From Oryzias latipes (taxonomy: Eukaryota > Chordata > Actinopteri > Beloniformes > Adrianichthyidae), in the NCBI RefSeq assembly GCF_002234675.1, contig NC_019873.2, positions 12,282,735-12,346,734 on the forward strand: a stretch of DNA of 64,000 nt, in the 5' to 3' direction. How positions within the stretch are numbered: the first letter of the stretch is position 1; each line of letters opens with the position of its first letter. Made by a program: the position numbers and the translations under genes. Below the pieces are notes generated by a model. The model did not search any database. It saw only the letters and a list, made by a program, of their open reading frames with translations, and was not told where the DNA came from. Below, one piece after another: positions 10,101-19,628 of the stretch.

Positions 10101-13100
10101 ATCAAAAGATGATCAGAGTGAGTCTTCATTAAGGATTTTACAGTTCAATTTGCAGTTCACATTTCTTTTTCCAACGTTGCTTTGTTTCTTTCCTATATAT
10201 TAAAGTTTTTAAAATGATTTTAGGCTTTACCTTCATTTTGAACAAGCATTAAATGGCTTAAAAATAAACAGGAAAAAAAACCACAAAAGAACAATCAGGA
10301 TGAATGTTTTCATACTAGAACGAATGAAATGGCTTAAAGCCTAAAGGAAATTAAACCAGCTAAAGAAATATGCAGACAGCCAGTCCAAATCTTTCTCAGA
10401 TTTCACACAAAGATCATTAGCTGCAGGTAAGCTCCTACCTGTAGTAGCAGATGATAATGACACAGATGAGTGTGCAGCAGCACACCGTCATGAAGATGAA
10501 GAAGGCCAGCCAATGGGGGCTGTGTTCTGCAGGAACAAGCAGACGTGTGGTCAACATTGTCGCTCCACCTTCACCTGAGCGGCTCGTCTCAGGTCCACCT
10601 TACCTATAGGGGGCAGTGGGGGGAGGGTGGGCTGCAGATCTCTGTTGCAGAAGTCTGTGTTGCAGCACTCGATCGTCCTCCGGGTTTTTGCATTTGGAGA
10701 GTCCTGTCAATCAAAGCAAACCTGCATCAGAGTTCCTCTCAGTCGGCCCTGGCTTCAGTACATGCGTGGTTAGGTGTATCTGTGCACGTGGGTCCGTGTG
10801 CACGAATACCTTGCACTGGAAGTGGGAACCTTCGTACTTCATGCAGCCGGAGGTGAGATGGACTTCTCCCTGCTCGTCTTCCTCGATGATGGCAAAGCAC
10901 TGACCGTTGGTCCTGACCAAAGACACACAATGTTCAGACAGACCCACAAGCACAACTGGAGCCAACAAAAGCAGCCACCACACAGATGTAAACATGATGC
11001 AATCACCTACAGATTCGGATCTCATAAAAGTGAAAATGTTCCCTCTCTTGCAGGATTATTAGTGTTCTGAGTTCTTCGTTTTTCATCGTTCAGAACAGCT
11101 AAAAGCGGGTCAGAATGACCAAGCAGACAACTGTCAGTGTGTGGCTCTGCTACAGACACTCACATGCAGGTGTTGTTGATGGCGTCGTCGGGACAGTGGC
11201 CAAAGCAGTAGCAGCTGAGAAACCGAGGTAGGTCCTCGGGAGAGATGGTGGAGTCGTCGCCAGGCCGCCGGGCCCCGTGGCTTCCATCCGTGTCCACGAG
11301 GACGTGGTCTGGGTTCTGACCCGCTGCTGGGGGGAAATAAGGTGTTGGACCATCAGTTCTGCTGACATTCACATGAGTAATAGACCCAAATCCTGCACAT
11401 TCAGGTTCAGAGCATCCTGACTTCATTCTTTTTATGACAGGATCTTAAATTAAAAAAAAGATCACACCAGCAATGAAATATTAACAAGTTCCCCCACCCC
11501 TGACACACAAGACCCCCTTAATTAACAAGACCTTACCCAACCATTCTGATAGTCACTGGATTGATAACATGTGTACCACATTGAGCTTTTATCCACACTT
11601 GAAGCCGTCAGAACATCAATAACCCGAAATCTCCATCAGCAGTTAGAACTGATGAAGATGCTCTGATGATCAGCAACCTTCAATGTTCAGCTGTCCTGAA
11701 GAACACAATCCAGGGCAAACATTACCTGAATGTAGGAGGATCTTAATAACAATAAAATATTCTAAAAAGGCAAAGCTGTACATCCATCAGCAGCCAGAAG
11801 GAGGCAGAACCCTCATCCCTGACAAACGATGTCTTTGATTTAGGTGATCCTATAGATGAAGCTGAACTTTCTAGACTGCTTTTGTCAGAGTTTAAAACAA
11901 TAAGAAAGGTTAAATAATCCCAGACCCTGACGTTCTGTAGATCTGTAGCTAACGGAACAAACAGTAGAAGCTGATGTTTGAGGCCTTTCACTGCAGACTG
12001 AATCCAGACATGTAAGCAGCACTACAATGATCCACCAGCAGAGATCAGACAAGTCTGTGCTGGCCTCTGAGATAAGACTGTAGTGAAGCTATGAAGAATG
12101 TTTCCTGAGCATTGAAGAAGTAGTAGTATGGATTGACAGACATTCTGGATTTGATTATGTCCAGAATTTAGCAAACACAGGACTGGACTGGATTCTGTGG
12201 GAAGTAGTCTGCCTGAATAACATTTAAGAGAAAAGGTCACGGAAGAAGAGAAGGAGCTGAGCTCTTCTTATCAGCCCACCTTGACTGCTGTTTATCTGCA
12301 TTCCTGCTCCATTCCCTGATCCCTCACATTTAAAACCTCTGTCTGTCTTCTGTGGTCTTCATAACACCCCACCCCCCAAGAAATATAACAAGCTATTCTT
12401 TATCTCAGGATGAATGTTTGCTCCATGGTCTGAAGTTGTACAACAAACTAAAGGAAGCCTGGAGACTCTCAGTGGAAGTGGGAGTGGCCACATCTGTTTA
12501 AACTGGATCTTTGAAGACTAGTTTCAACATTTTCAAGTTCATGTTGAGGGAGTAAGGTGGGGGCTTCTCTATGAGGATATTAATGTCTCTTAGGCCTGCA
12601 CAATATACCGCAAATTTATCGTTATCGCAATATCCAGCTCTGCAATATGCATATCGCAAAAGACGGCGAATATCGCAATAAATCGCAAACCCAAAATGTG
12701 TTAAAACAATCTTCTAGCAGCTTGAAGCATTTAACGAATCAAATAAATCCCTTTATGCTTTGACCAATCAGATGGACGCCTTCCCATTGTTGACCAATCA
12801 GATGGAGGCCTATTATGTTAACCCTGGTCCTGAAGAGTCTCAACCCTGCCTGTTTTCCAGTTCTCCTTAACCAGCTTGCTGTTGATTGGCTGACTCAAGT
12901 GATTTCACATCCTGATTGACTGAACACACCTGATTTTGGTTATCATTATCGAGCAGTCTAGGGAGAATTGGAAAACAGACAGGGTTGAGGCTCTTGAGGA
13001 CCAGGGTTAGCCACCCTGACGTTTGTCCCCCATGTCGATGAGGGTCATTTGGAGTATAATTTTTAAACTGTTGCAATGAAATGGGAATGATGTTTTTGTT

Positions 13101-16100
13101 TATTTTTCTATTTGTTTATTTACCGCAAATTTATCGTTATCGCAATATTGATCACTAATATCGCATATCGCAAGTTTTCCTCATATCGTGCAGCCCTAAT
13201 GTCTCTAAAAACTTTTATTTTTTTAAGAAGCTATGTAAGTCTGTCTCAGACCGTTCATGAGAACTATGAGGAGAAACAACCACAGAATGAATCAGACTGC
13301 ATTAAATTCACTCCTCCCACTGAACCTCCTGTTTGTTGTCAGCTTTTATGTCCCAAAGCTTTTCCAATAAAGGCCCCCATCCTCCTCTAACGTCTTGTTA
13401 GGATGTTTACTATGTGTTACCATGAAAACAGCAGTCTGCTGCCTGCCTTTCAGGGCTAATTAAAGCCTTACTGAAGCGATGGAGCTGCAGGGAGGGGTGC
13501 TGCCACATTTGTCTTTAACATCTCACTTCCTTCTCAAGAATGACGCCAACATTTGAGGACACACCAGTTCTCAACCAATCAGGATCTCTGTGGAGAAACT
13601 TCTACCACGAGAAACCGCACAGTGGAGGACAAGGGGGTGTACATTATGTCTGGTAGAGAAGCATAAATGGCATGGATACCTGGATTCATTTAGAGAAGAC
13701 TTGTTTCCCTTCAGAAAAGGTTTCAGAATAACCTAGGGGGGGGTCACAAAAATACCAAAACTTTTTTTTTTTTAAATCTCGCTTTAAGAAAGCTTAGTTC
13801 CTGTGGCTGCAGAGTGACTCACAGCTTCAAAGCTCTAATAACTCTCCAGAGGGTAGGAAAGATATTTCCGGAGAACAATGGCTGTTTGGAGCGTTTAGCA
13901 CCGCTGATCGCTCGTCCTGTGCCATTCAGGAAACAGTTTATGTGCAGGGAGGAAGTGAGAGTGGCAGCAATCAGTTCAACAGCTTCCTGTGGGGAAGAGC
14001 GGCAGGCGGAGGAGAGGGAGAGTTTCAGAGTGCTGCTGTGTGGCAGGGATCTAAAGAGAAACTCATCGCTTTTTAAAAACTGCATAGTTTTCACCAGCAC
14101 ACATCAAAATGTGAAACACGTGGGCTTAGTCTCCACCAGCACTGTGGATGTTGAAGGTTAGGGGGCTCCCTCGCCTCATCCATGTCCAAACTTAGCAGAA
14201 GCTGCACCACACAGGCTGCATTTCAAACACAAAATCAGATCCTATAAAACCCAGAGAGGATTTTATTTAGCTATATTCCAGTGGCTTCTGTCACTTTTTG
14301 TGGTTAAAAGCCTTTATAAATGAGGCCCTGGTGTGCAAGGGTTTGCAGCTCAGTGATAGTAGGGCTTTAAGGTGACCTTTCTTCAGCTTCAGTCAGTTCA
14401 TGAGGCGAGCAAAGCGCCAGGAAGCCTGCCTGCCAGCCACAGTCACGATTTCCACTTCGAGAGAAAAGCCTGATTTGACCCCCATGTACCCCACAACAGG
14501 AAACCTAAGTGGCAGAAATCAACAACTTATAAAAACCTCTTTAGAATTATCCCTCATCACTATAAAATTCCTTATATTACTATTTACCTATCATATCTTT
14601 TCCAAAACCACCAGACATTATAATTTTGAAAGTTTTAGCCTTTAAATGCCAATTCACTTTTTGCAAGGCCGTTCACATTTCCAATTAAATGTGAACTTTT
14701 GTGATCTCCTTTGGGAACGTGAAATGACCCAGAATTGACCCGCATGCGCAGAAGAGTACTCAACAGTGAACGACGTCACTCGTTGTTTGCGGAAGTAGCT
14801 AACGTTAACATGGATGTCAACAACAGTGTTGTCAACAGCAGAACTCTTTTTCCATTATTACATTCATTTTCACAAAGGAGCCAGCACAATTACAATCTTC
14901 TCATTTTAAGAAGGCATTGGAACCGTCTGGGATTGTCTGTACCCACTGTTGTGGATTGGGGATGTGTATGTGTTGGAGCCGCGCACGTGTGTGTAAGAAA
15001 GACGAGAGAGCGCATGCAGCGCAGGAGGGTAGTGATAGGGGCAGCGGAAGTGTGTTGGGGGCGCGCATTCATGTAGTGTGTTAGGGAGGAAGGAGAACGT
15101 GGGCCCATTTCACGACATCAACCTAGAGTCGCCTCGGCAGCATGTCTGTTGTCACACAGTTAAAAGATACAACAAAAGTATTTAAATAAAATCAAGAATA
15201 AACTACAGATGTCATGTTTGTCAGAGTCAGATGAGTTTTAAGGCATTAACAAGACTTTTTCTGCTTCAAAAAGGAAATATTGCTAACTTGGACATTGGAT
15301 GACTTATAATAACAATAGCTTAGTGCTCTAAATTAGAAGACTGGAATAATATAGGGTAAAATTATTATTATAATTATTATACTATTAAATACTCTATTAT
15401 ACATTGAAAAGAAAGAACAAACCATTTTACAGGCTCAAGCATTTGTTTCACAAATAAAAGTACTTTAGAAACGTTTTTTTCGACAAATAACTTCTGTACT
15501 GTACTGTCTAATAATAATATGAATCATCAAAGTGAACAGAAGGCTTCAAATTGCGGAGATAAGCCCCGCCCACCGCGACCTGAGTAATTGGATTAAACGG
15601 GAGAAAATGTAAAATGATTATGAAAAAAATACAAAGTACAGTCGGATAAATAGTGACTCAGGTGTATTTCACTGCTCTTCAGACTGAACCGCTGCATCCT
15701 GACTCTGCTCTGCAGTGTTTTCTTCTTTTGAAGCCCGCGGTGCAGCTTTGTTTGTTCAGGAGAAGAACATAGTGATTGGCAGTTGTTGTCGCCCTTTTTT
15801 CTATGGGTTTTAGAGAAACTCGAAATTGCAAGATGATTTGCACGTACGTGTTGTAAATTTGTCAAGCTGTTTTACGTACGTGTACATATTAAACTGCAAC
15901 GTTATTGACGCACAGGGTAGAGAAGAAGCGGAGTGACTTTTTAGCCAATCAGAATGCAGAACACAATGCAGGATGCAAATCCGTGAAGTAGCGAAACCTC
16001 GAAAAGTAAACCGCGTTATAGCAAGGGATCACTGTATAGCCATTTACTGGTTACTTTGGATCAGAAATTATATTTAATCTAATAAAATATCTATACAGTT

Positions 16101-16256
16101 AATGAATGTTATACTTTTAACACAGGAAAAATCCTGCTTTGGCGGGTTCATGAGTCTGAGGTGACATAGCCAAATAGTGTTTCAGGACTTACCATCAGTT
16201 TTAAGGAACAGCAGAAGAGCAGCAGCAATCACCAGCAAACAAGACACGCCCCCCAT
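7058..16256 (-). CDS. bmpr1a: BMP receptor type IA (ALK3), complete coding region, 11 exons
   Basis: Single-pass plasma-membrane serine/threonine kinase that binds BMP ligands with a type II receptor and phosphorylates BMP Smads. Coding exons in transcript order: 16256-16193, 11326-11164, 10912-10810, 10703-10604, 10526-10439, 9203-9074, 8957-8765, 8291-7994, 7912-7737, 7388-7258, 7183-7058. They sum to 1572 nt (523 codons plus stop), all junctions are GT/AG and every phase fits. Seen: signal peptide, cysteine-rich three-finger ectodomain ending ECCNTDFCN, transmembrane helix (about 149-170), GS box [10 protein letters not shown] (about 207-216), P-loop GKGRYGEVW (232-240), K252, HRDLKSKN (D353), DLG (371-373), end [13 protein letters not shown]1A is preferred over BMPR1B because of [26 protein letters not shown] and the MVESQDIKI tail, and because ldb3 lies upstream as in human. 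Fish often have two bmpr1a copies (a/b); which one this is cannot be decided here. Confidence 0.95.
7258..7388 (-). CDS. bmpr1a: bmpr1a exon 10 (kinase C-lobe)
   Basis: Residues about 439-482, containing [20 protein letters not shown] and SNRWNSDE. Acceptor TTTACAG and donor GTGAGG are visible; 131 nt. Confidence 0.95.
7737..7912 (-). CDS. bmpr1a: bmpr1a exon 9 (activation segment)
   Basis: Residues about 380-438. Carries [10 protein letters not shown], the activation-loop/APE region [12 protein letters not shown] and [18 protein letters not shown]. Length 176 nt, donor GTACAT. Confidence 0.95.
7994..8291 (-). CDS. bmpr1a: bmpr1a exon 8 (L45 loop, catalytic loop, DLG)
   Basis: Residues about 281-379. 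Carries the Smad-specificity L45 loop ([11 protein letters not shown], 285-295), the catalytic loop AHRDLKSKN and ADLGLAVKF. Length 298 nt, donor GTACTT. Confidence 0.95.
8765..8957 (-). CDS. bmpr1a: bmpr1a exon 7 (P-loop and ATP-binding lysine)
   Basis: Residues 217-280. Begins [14 protein letters not shown], then [16 protein letters not shown] (K252) and [14 protein letters not shown]. The exon starts with GTG (Val); this is an internal codon after acceptor CTCAG, not a translation start. Confidence 0.95.
9074..9203 (-). CDS. bmpr1a: bmpr1a exon 6 (juxtamembrane and GS box)
   Basis: Residues about 173-216, ending in the glycine/serine box [10 protein letters not shown] phosphorylated by type II receptors in this family. 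Acceptor CCACAG, donor GTAGGA. Confidence 0.93.
9204..10438. other. bmpr1a intron 5, AT-rich, contains one dispersed repeat
   Basis: No coding signal. The middle part (9745-10090) is a dispersed repeat listed separately. Confidence 0.6.
9745..10090 (+). repeat. Dispersed repeat, copy 1
   Basis: Two blocks recur at 46600-46985: one around GACCCACTC...CTTGTGGCATTTTTCT and one around AGAAACTATGTCCTA. Part recurs at 38815-38912. The shared order of blocks indicates one repeat family; its class is unknown to me. Confidence 0.6.
10439..10526 (-). CDS. bmpr1a: bmpr1a exon 5 (transmembrane helix)
   Basis: Encodes [17 protein letters not shown] then [12 protein letters not shown], a single hydrophobic segment followed by basic residues, as expected for a type I membrane protein. 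Acceptor CTGCAG, donor GTAGGA. Confidence 0.9.
10604..10703 (-). CDS. bmpr1a: bmpr1a exon 4 (end of ligand-binding domain)
   Basis: Encodes [20 protein letters not shown] then [12 protein letters not shown], containing the CC...CN box that closes the three-finger fold. Acceptor GACAG, donor GTAAGG. Confidence 0.93.
10810..10912 (-). CDS. bmpr1a: bmpr1a exon 3 (ectodomain)
   Basis: Encodes [19 protein letters not shown] then [15 protein letters not shown]. Phase 2 in, phase 0 out; donor GTATTC. Confidence 0.93.
11164..11326 (-). CDS. bmpr1a: bmpr1a exon 2 (start of ectodomain) with NAGNAG acceptor
   Basis: Encodes an acidic, weakly conserved stretch and then [20 protein letters not shown]. 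The acceptor reads CCCCCAGCAG, so splicing could use either AG. Exon start is 11326 or 11323, changing the protein by one alanine without altering frame. Confidence 0.9.
12591..13198. mobile_element. hAT MITE with exact 8-bp target duplication
   Basis: Ends TAGGCCTGCAC and GTGCAGCCCTA form the inverted repeat. The 8-mer ATGTCTCT is duplicated exactly at 12583-12590 and 13199-13206. The interior has alternating CGATA/TATCG-rich ends. It lies in the intron between bmpr1a exons 1 and 2 and carries a nested fold-back element (12821-13007). Related copies are at 32344-32754 and 31119-31446. Confidence 0.9.
12821..13007. mobile_element. Fold-back MITE nested in the hAT MITE
   Basis: A 187-bp element whose first and last ~45 bp are near-perfect inverted repeats (ACCCTGGTCCTGAAGAG at left; the right end reverse-complements to ACCCTGGTCCTCAAGAG). 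TA flanks both ends. The related copy at 32344-32754 lacks it, which confirms the insertion. Confidence 0.85.
13207..14639. other. bmpr1a intron 1, no gene recognised
   Basis: No conserved coding frame. Short open frames at 13814-14161 overlap on both strands and show no recognisable domain. Confidence 0.45.
14640..15110. repeat. Possible decayed DNA-transposon fragment
   Basis: Contains a transposon-like start region (CCCGCATGCGCAGAAG, then a short frame beginning [10 protein letters not shown]) and a small AATTAAATGTGAAC hairpin. No terminal repeats were identified, so this is a weak call. Confidence 0.3.
15540..16037. mobile_element. Tigger/pogo-like MITE, right end
   Basis: The right end, reverse-complemented, reads TACAGTGATCCCTTGC then TATAACGCGG, the typical end of pogo/Tigger-type elements, followed by TA. 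The left end is not clear and the start coordinate is approximate. Confidence 0.5.
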
Positions 16257-16310
16257 CTTGCTACCGGTCCTGACAGGAGCCCAAAACTGAGCCTCTCCCC
16301 ACAGCAGAAT
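16193..16310 (-). CDS. bmpr1a: bmpr1a exon 1 of the coding region (ATG, signal peptide)
   Basis: The start codon is at 16254-16256 and opens [18 protein letters not shown], a signal peptide, then KTD before donor GTAAGT. It is chosen because it gives the only hydrophobic leader in phase with the first ectodomain exon. A good minus-strand acceptor (CCACTCCAG) at 16311 suggests the exon includes about 54 nt of 5' UTR and that one or more non-coding exons lie farther upstream. Confidence 0.88.
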
Positions 16311-16664
16311 CTGGAGTGGAGGCCTGAACCAGGAGGAGGAGGTTGTACAGGTGGAAGTCAGGTGGAGGCAATGTGAAGAAACTGAAGACTGTTTTAATGG
16401 GTTGGGGGGGTCACTGCATCAGTTCCTGATGTGTGTCACTGGTCCTTTGTGTCCTAACCCCTGCAGGAAGACAAGACACAGTTGAAGACTGCACCATTTC
16501 TAACACTCCAGCAGATATGAGAAAAGCAAACATTCTCCTCCTTTGCAGGTAACTTCAGACAGAACTTCTTTAGTCTTCATTTAACTGTAGTGATCAACAC
16601 AGATTTCTACACATCATCTTGGGTTTGAAAACAGCATCTAACTGCTTCAGGTTTACTATGTAAG

Positions 16665-17117
16665 CCAGGGGTGGGCAATTATTTTGTTATTTTGACTCAC
16701 GGGCCGCATAGGGTTCTAAAATTGGATAGAAGGGCCGGACCAGAAGCAGATGCTTGGAGTGAGAAAGAAATAATATGGAATCTGGATGAAAACATTTGAA
16801 TTGAAAATTATATTTTAAAACAGAGCATTTGAGAGTTTTTAAGTTAAAACTTCTGTTCTCGTTTTAGAGCCAATTGCACCAAAGGCTTGATGTGCGTCGT
16901 GTAAATTTAGAGAAACGCTACGTTCATGAGGTGTTTGAATAACAACAAATCTTCCAGCACCACATGGATGCTAGAGCATGCAGCTTCTCAAACGTCTCAC
17001 AGTTTGCGCTAAACCTGAGCAGCTATGTCCTGCACTTCTGTTTCTCATCCAGTAATGAAAAAAGCAAATTTCTACGTCTTCTGCTGCAGCTACACATTTA
17101 TCTGCGTTACCTTTTCA
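16665..17117. mobile_element. hAT element fragment (CAGGGGTGGGCAAT end)
   Basis: Starts with CAGGGGTGGGCAATTATTTT and a GGGCCGCATAGGG/GGGCCGGACC block typical of Charlie-like hAT ends. A matching GGGCCGGATCC block at about 17710 suggests the element continues there after interruption by the Tigger-like element that starts at 17118. Confidence 0.5.
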
Positions 17118-17500
17118 CCAGTACAGAGCCCCCTCATTTATTGCAGGAGTTACGTTCTAAAAATAACCAGTGATTGGTGAAATCCACGGAGTCTGATTAC
17201 AGACGTTTATGGCAGTAGAACTCCTCACTGCACACTTTCTACACTTTCATCAGACAGACATGAACATTTTCACCCTTTTCTCTTGTTTAAATTCTCAAAC
17301 CTTCATAGAAATTAGGTCCAGGATCTTACAATGAAAACAAAGATCTGATCGCGATCACAGATTTCTGTAGATCTGAAGAGCTCCGTGTTTCTGTACAGGA
17401 GAAACAGCACAGAGGAGATTGATTGACGAGGTCTTCAGCCAATCAGGACACAGAACAGGGTGCGCTGTTAAAAAACAAACAAACGGCATAATCGCTCTAA
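17118..17500. mobile_element. Tigger/pogo-like non-autonomous element
   Basis: Left part CAGAGCCCCCTCATTTATTG, then GTTACGTTCTAAAAATAA, GATTGGTGAAATCC, and later AATCAGGACACAGA. Same module order as 4905-5530. Boundaries approximate. Confidence 0.55.
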
Positions 17501-19237
17501 AAGAACGAGCTAAACCGGAAAGATGAACTGCGACGTAGAAAGGTAAGACTGTCTTCTGTTCTATTTGACAGAGATTTTGAGAGGGTTTCAGGTTGGAGCA
17601 CAGACTGCAGAAGGGTGGAATAAAATGTCACGTTCTATGCAGGTCTTGATCGTGTGGCCAGATAAAAATAAAAATGATGGGTCTCTGATATTGTTCAAAC
17701 ATGGAAACGGGCCGGATCCAGCCAGGAAGCGCTATGGTGGGATAAAGAAATCTGAATGCATCTGAGGGACCCAGTATGTAGGATGCCAAGTCACAATGGA
17801 GTTTTTGAAAATATTTTTTTCAAACAGTGTTTCAAACACTAATATATTTAACAATGGCTGAGTCTCACCAGGAAATCCCTGCATAGATTCAGTTGAAATT
17901 CAACGGTTAGAAACGTTCTTATGGAACCAGTTTTATTTGGTTATAATAAAAAAAACTGTTGTTTTAATTTAACAAAGTTAAAACTCACAATAAAAACTGA
18001 TATAGCTTTTTTTTGTTGGATGAAAGAAAAGATCTTGCATTGCAAAGGTTCGATTGTTTCAAAACAGTTTTCTGAAATTTAAACCTCAGTCTTTTGTTGA
18101 AAATCTAACAGAGAATGTGTATTTCCAAGTCAGCTACGAATTTAAAGCAATAAATCAGATTGCATCACTGCTGCTTCACAAACGAGCAGCTGCTTTGACG
18201 TCTGACCCAGGGGCTCTAAACTACTTCCACAATGCCTGCCATGTTTTCGGTCATAATCATCATTCTCACTGACGCAGACCTTTAAGAGCAAAGCTTTTTC
18301 AGAAAGGATGTGATCTTTTCATTTTCATGCTACTGCTTGTTTTTATGATACTGAGATTGCATCACCATGTGGGTTGAAAGTTAAAAAGAAAACCCATCCA
18401 CCTACAACATTGGAGCGACTGAATGTGGTAATGATGATATAAAGAAATCAAGAGGACTGGGGTTTTGGGGGTGGAGTCTCTTTCCTCCCACTGTCCCCCT
18501 CATCTTCAGCATGCTGTGACCCGGTGACCCCTGTCAGCGAGGCGCTGGCCCCCAACTGTCCAACTAACTCCCATTTATCCAGAGATGTCCTGCAATTACA
18601 GGCGCTGGCCCTGCTCAGCACTAATAACCCCATGCAGCAATTAGTGGGCACCAAGAGAGATGGAGGGCTGGGGGGGGGGGTCTCTGTGTATGCCAGTGAA
18701 TTAGCGGTGATGCGAGGCCGGTGTCTGTCACTTTTCATTTGCCTAGGGGGGACAAAGGGGTCCGACCTGTGACCCACTTTTCACACATCTCTGGCTGAGG
18801 AGGCAGAGAACAAAGACTCTACGGAGGATGGCCTGGCCTTCCAACACCACTTTTAGGGGTGATGTTGTCCGGTCCAGATTATAGATCACCACCAGGCCTG
18901 GCCAGACAACAGAACCAAGCATCAACAAAAACCACTTCCTGTTGTCCAAAAATCTAGAACCTCCATCTTCAGACCAAACAAACACAATGCAAAGAAAAAT
19001 TGTGCAACACTTTGAAAACCCAACAACTTTACTGTTTATGATATTGTTGTGACGTCAACCATAAGAACATGAGGCCAGTGGAGCTGCAGAAATGTTGAAA
19101 GTAGGTACCACGTTGGTTTGTGAAAGAGTCGTTTTGAAAAAGCCATAATTTTTACAAACACGCAGGTTATGTGACAAACACATACTGTATTTGTGTTGTG
19201 TTTGTTTTTTGATTATTTACTTAATGAATACTTAAAG

Positions 19238-19628
19238 CACATGTGTCAAACCCAAGGCCCGGGGGCAAAATGTGGCCCGCCATGTCATTTTATGTGGCCC
19301 GCGAGAGCATAAAAGTTTTTAATTTCTTAGAATAAAAAATAGAAATTGGTGTGTTTCTATTCATATCTAGGGGGAATCAGACTTGAAATACCGGATTGGG
19401 CAACTATACATTAGGACTTAAACACTGTCAATATAACCTAACCTGACAGAATCAAATGTAAACGGATTTATGCTAAAGTAACAAGCAAACATATGAGTTA
19501 TTTAACATTAAGGAGTAGTTACATTTATTTTTCATTACATTTAGTTACATGTATAAGTTATATCTGGCCCTTTGAGGAAAACCACTATGCTGATGTGGCC
19601 CTCGGTGAAAATGAGTTTGACACCCCTG
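19238..19628. mobile_element. hAT MITE with GTGTCAAAC inverted repeats
   Basis: Left end CACATGTGTCAAACCCAAGG; right end reverse-complements to CAGGGGTGTCAAACTCATTT. The flanking 8-mers ACTTAAAG and CTTTAAAG match at 6 of 8 positions. The GTGGCCCGC blocks near the left end are typical of this family. Confidence 0.8.

Noticed and set aside
7058..16256. bmpr1b (ALK6) as the identity of the kinase
   Set aside because: Kinase domains are very similar, but [26 protein letters not shown], the MVESQDIKI tail and the neighbouring ldb3 all fit BMPR1A better.
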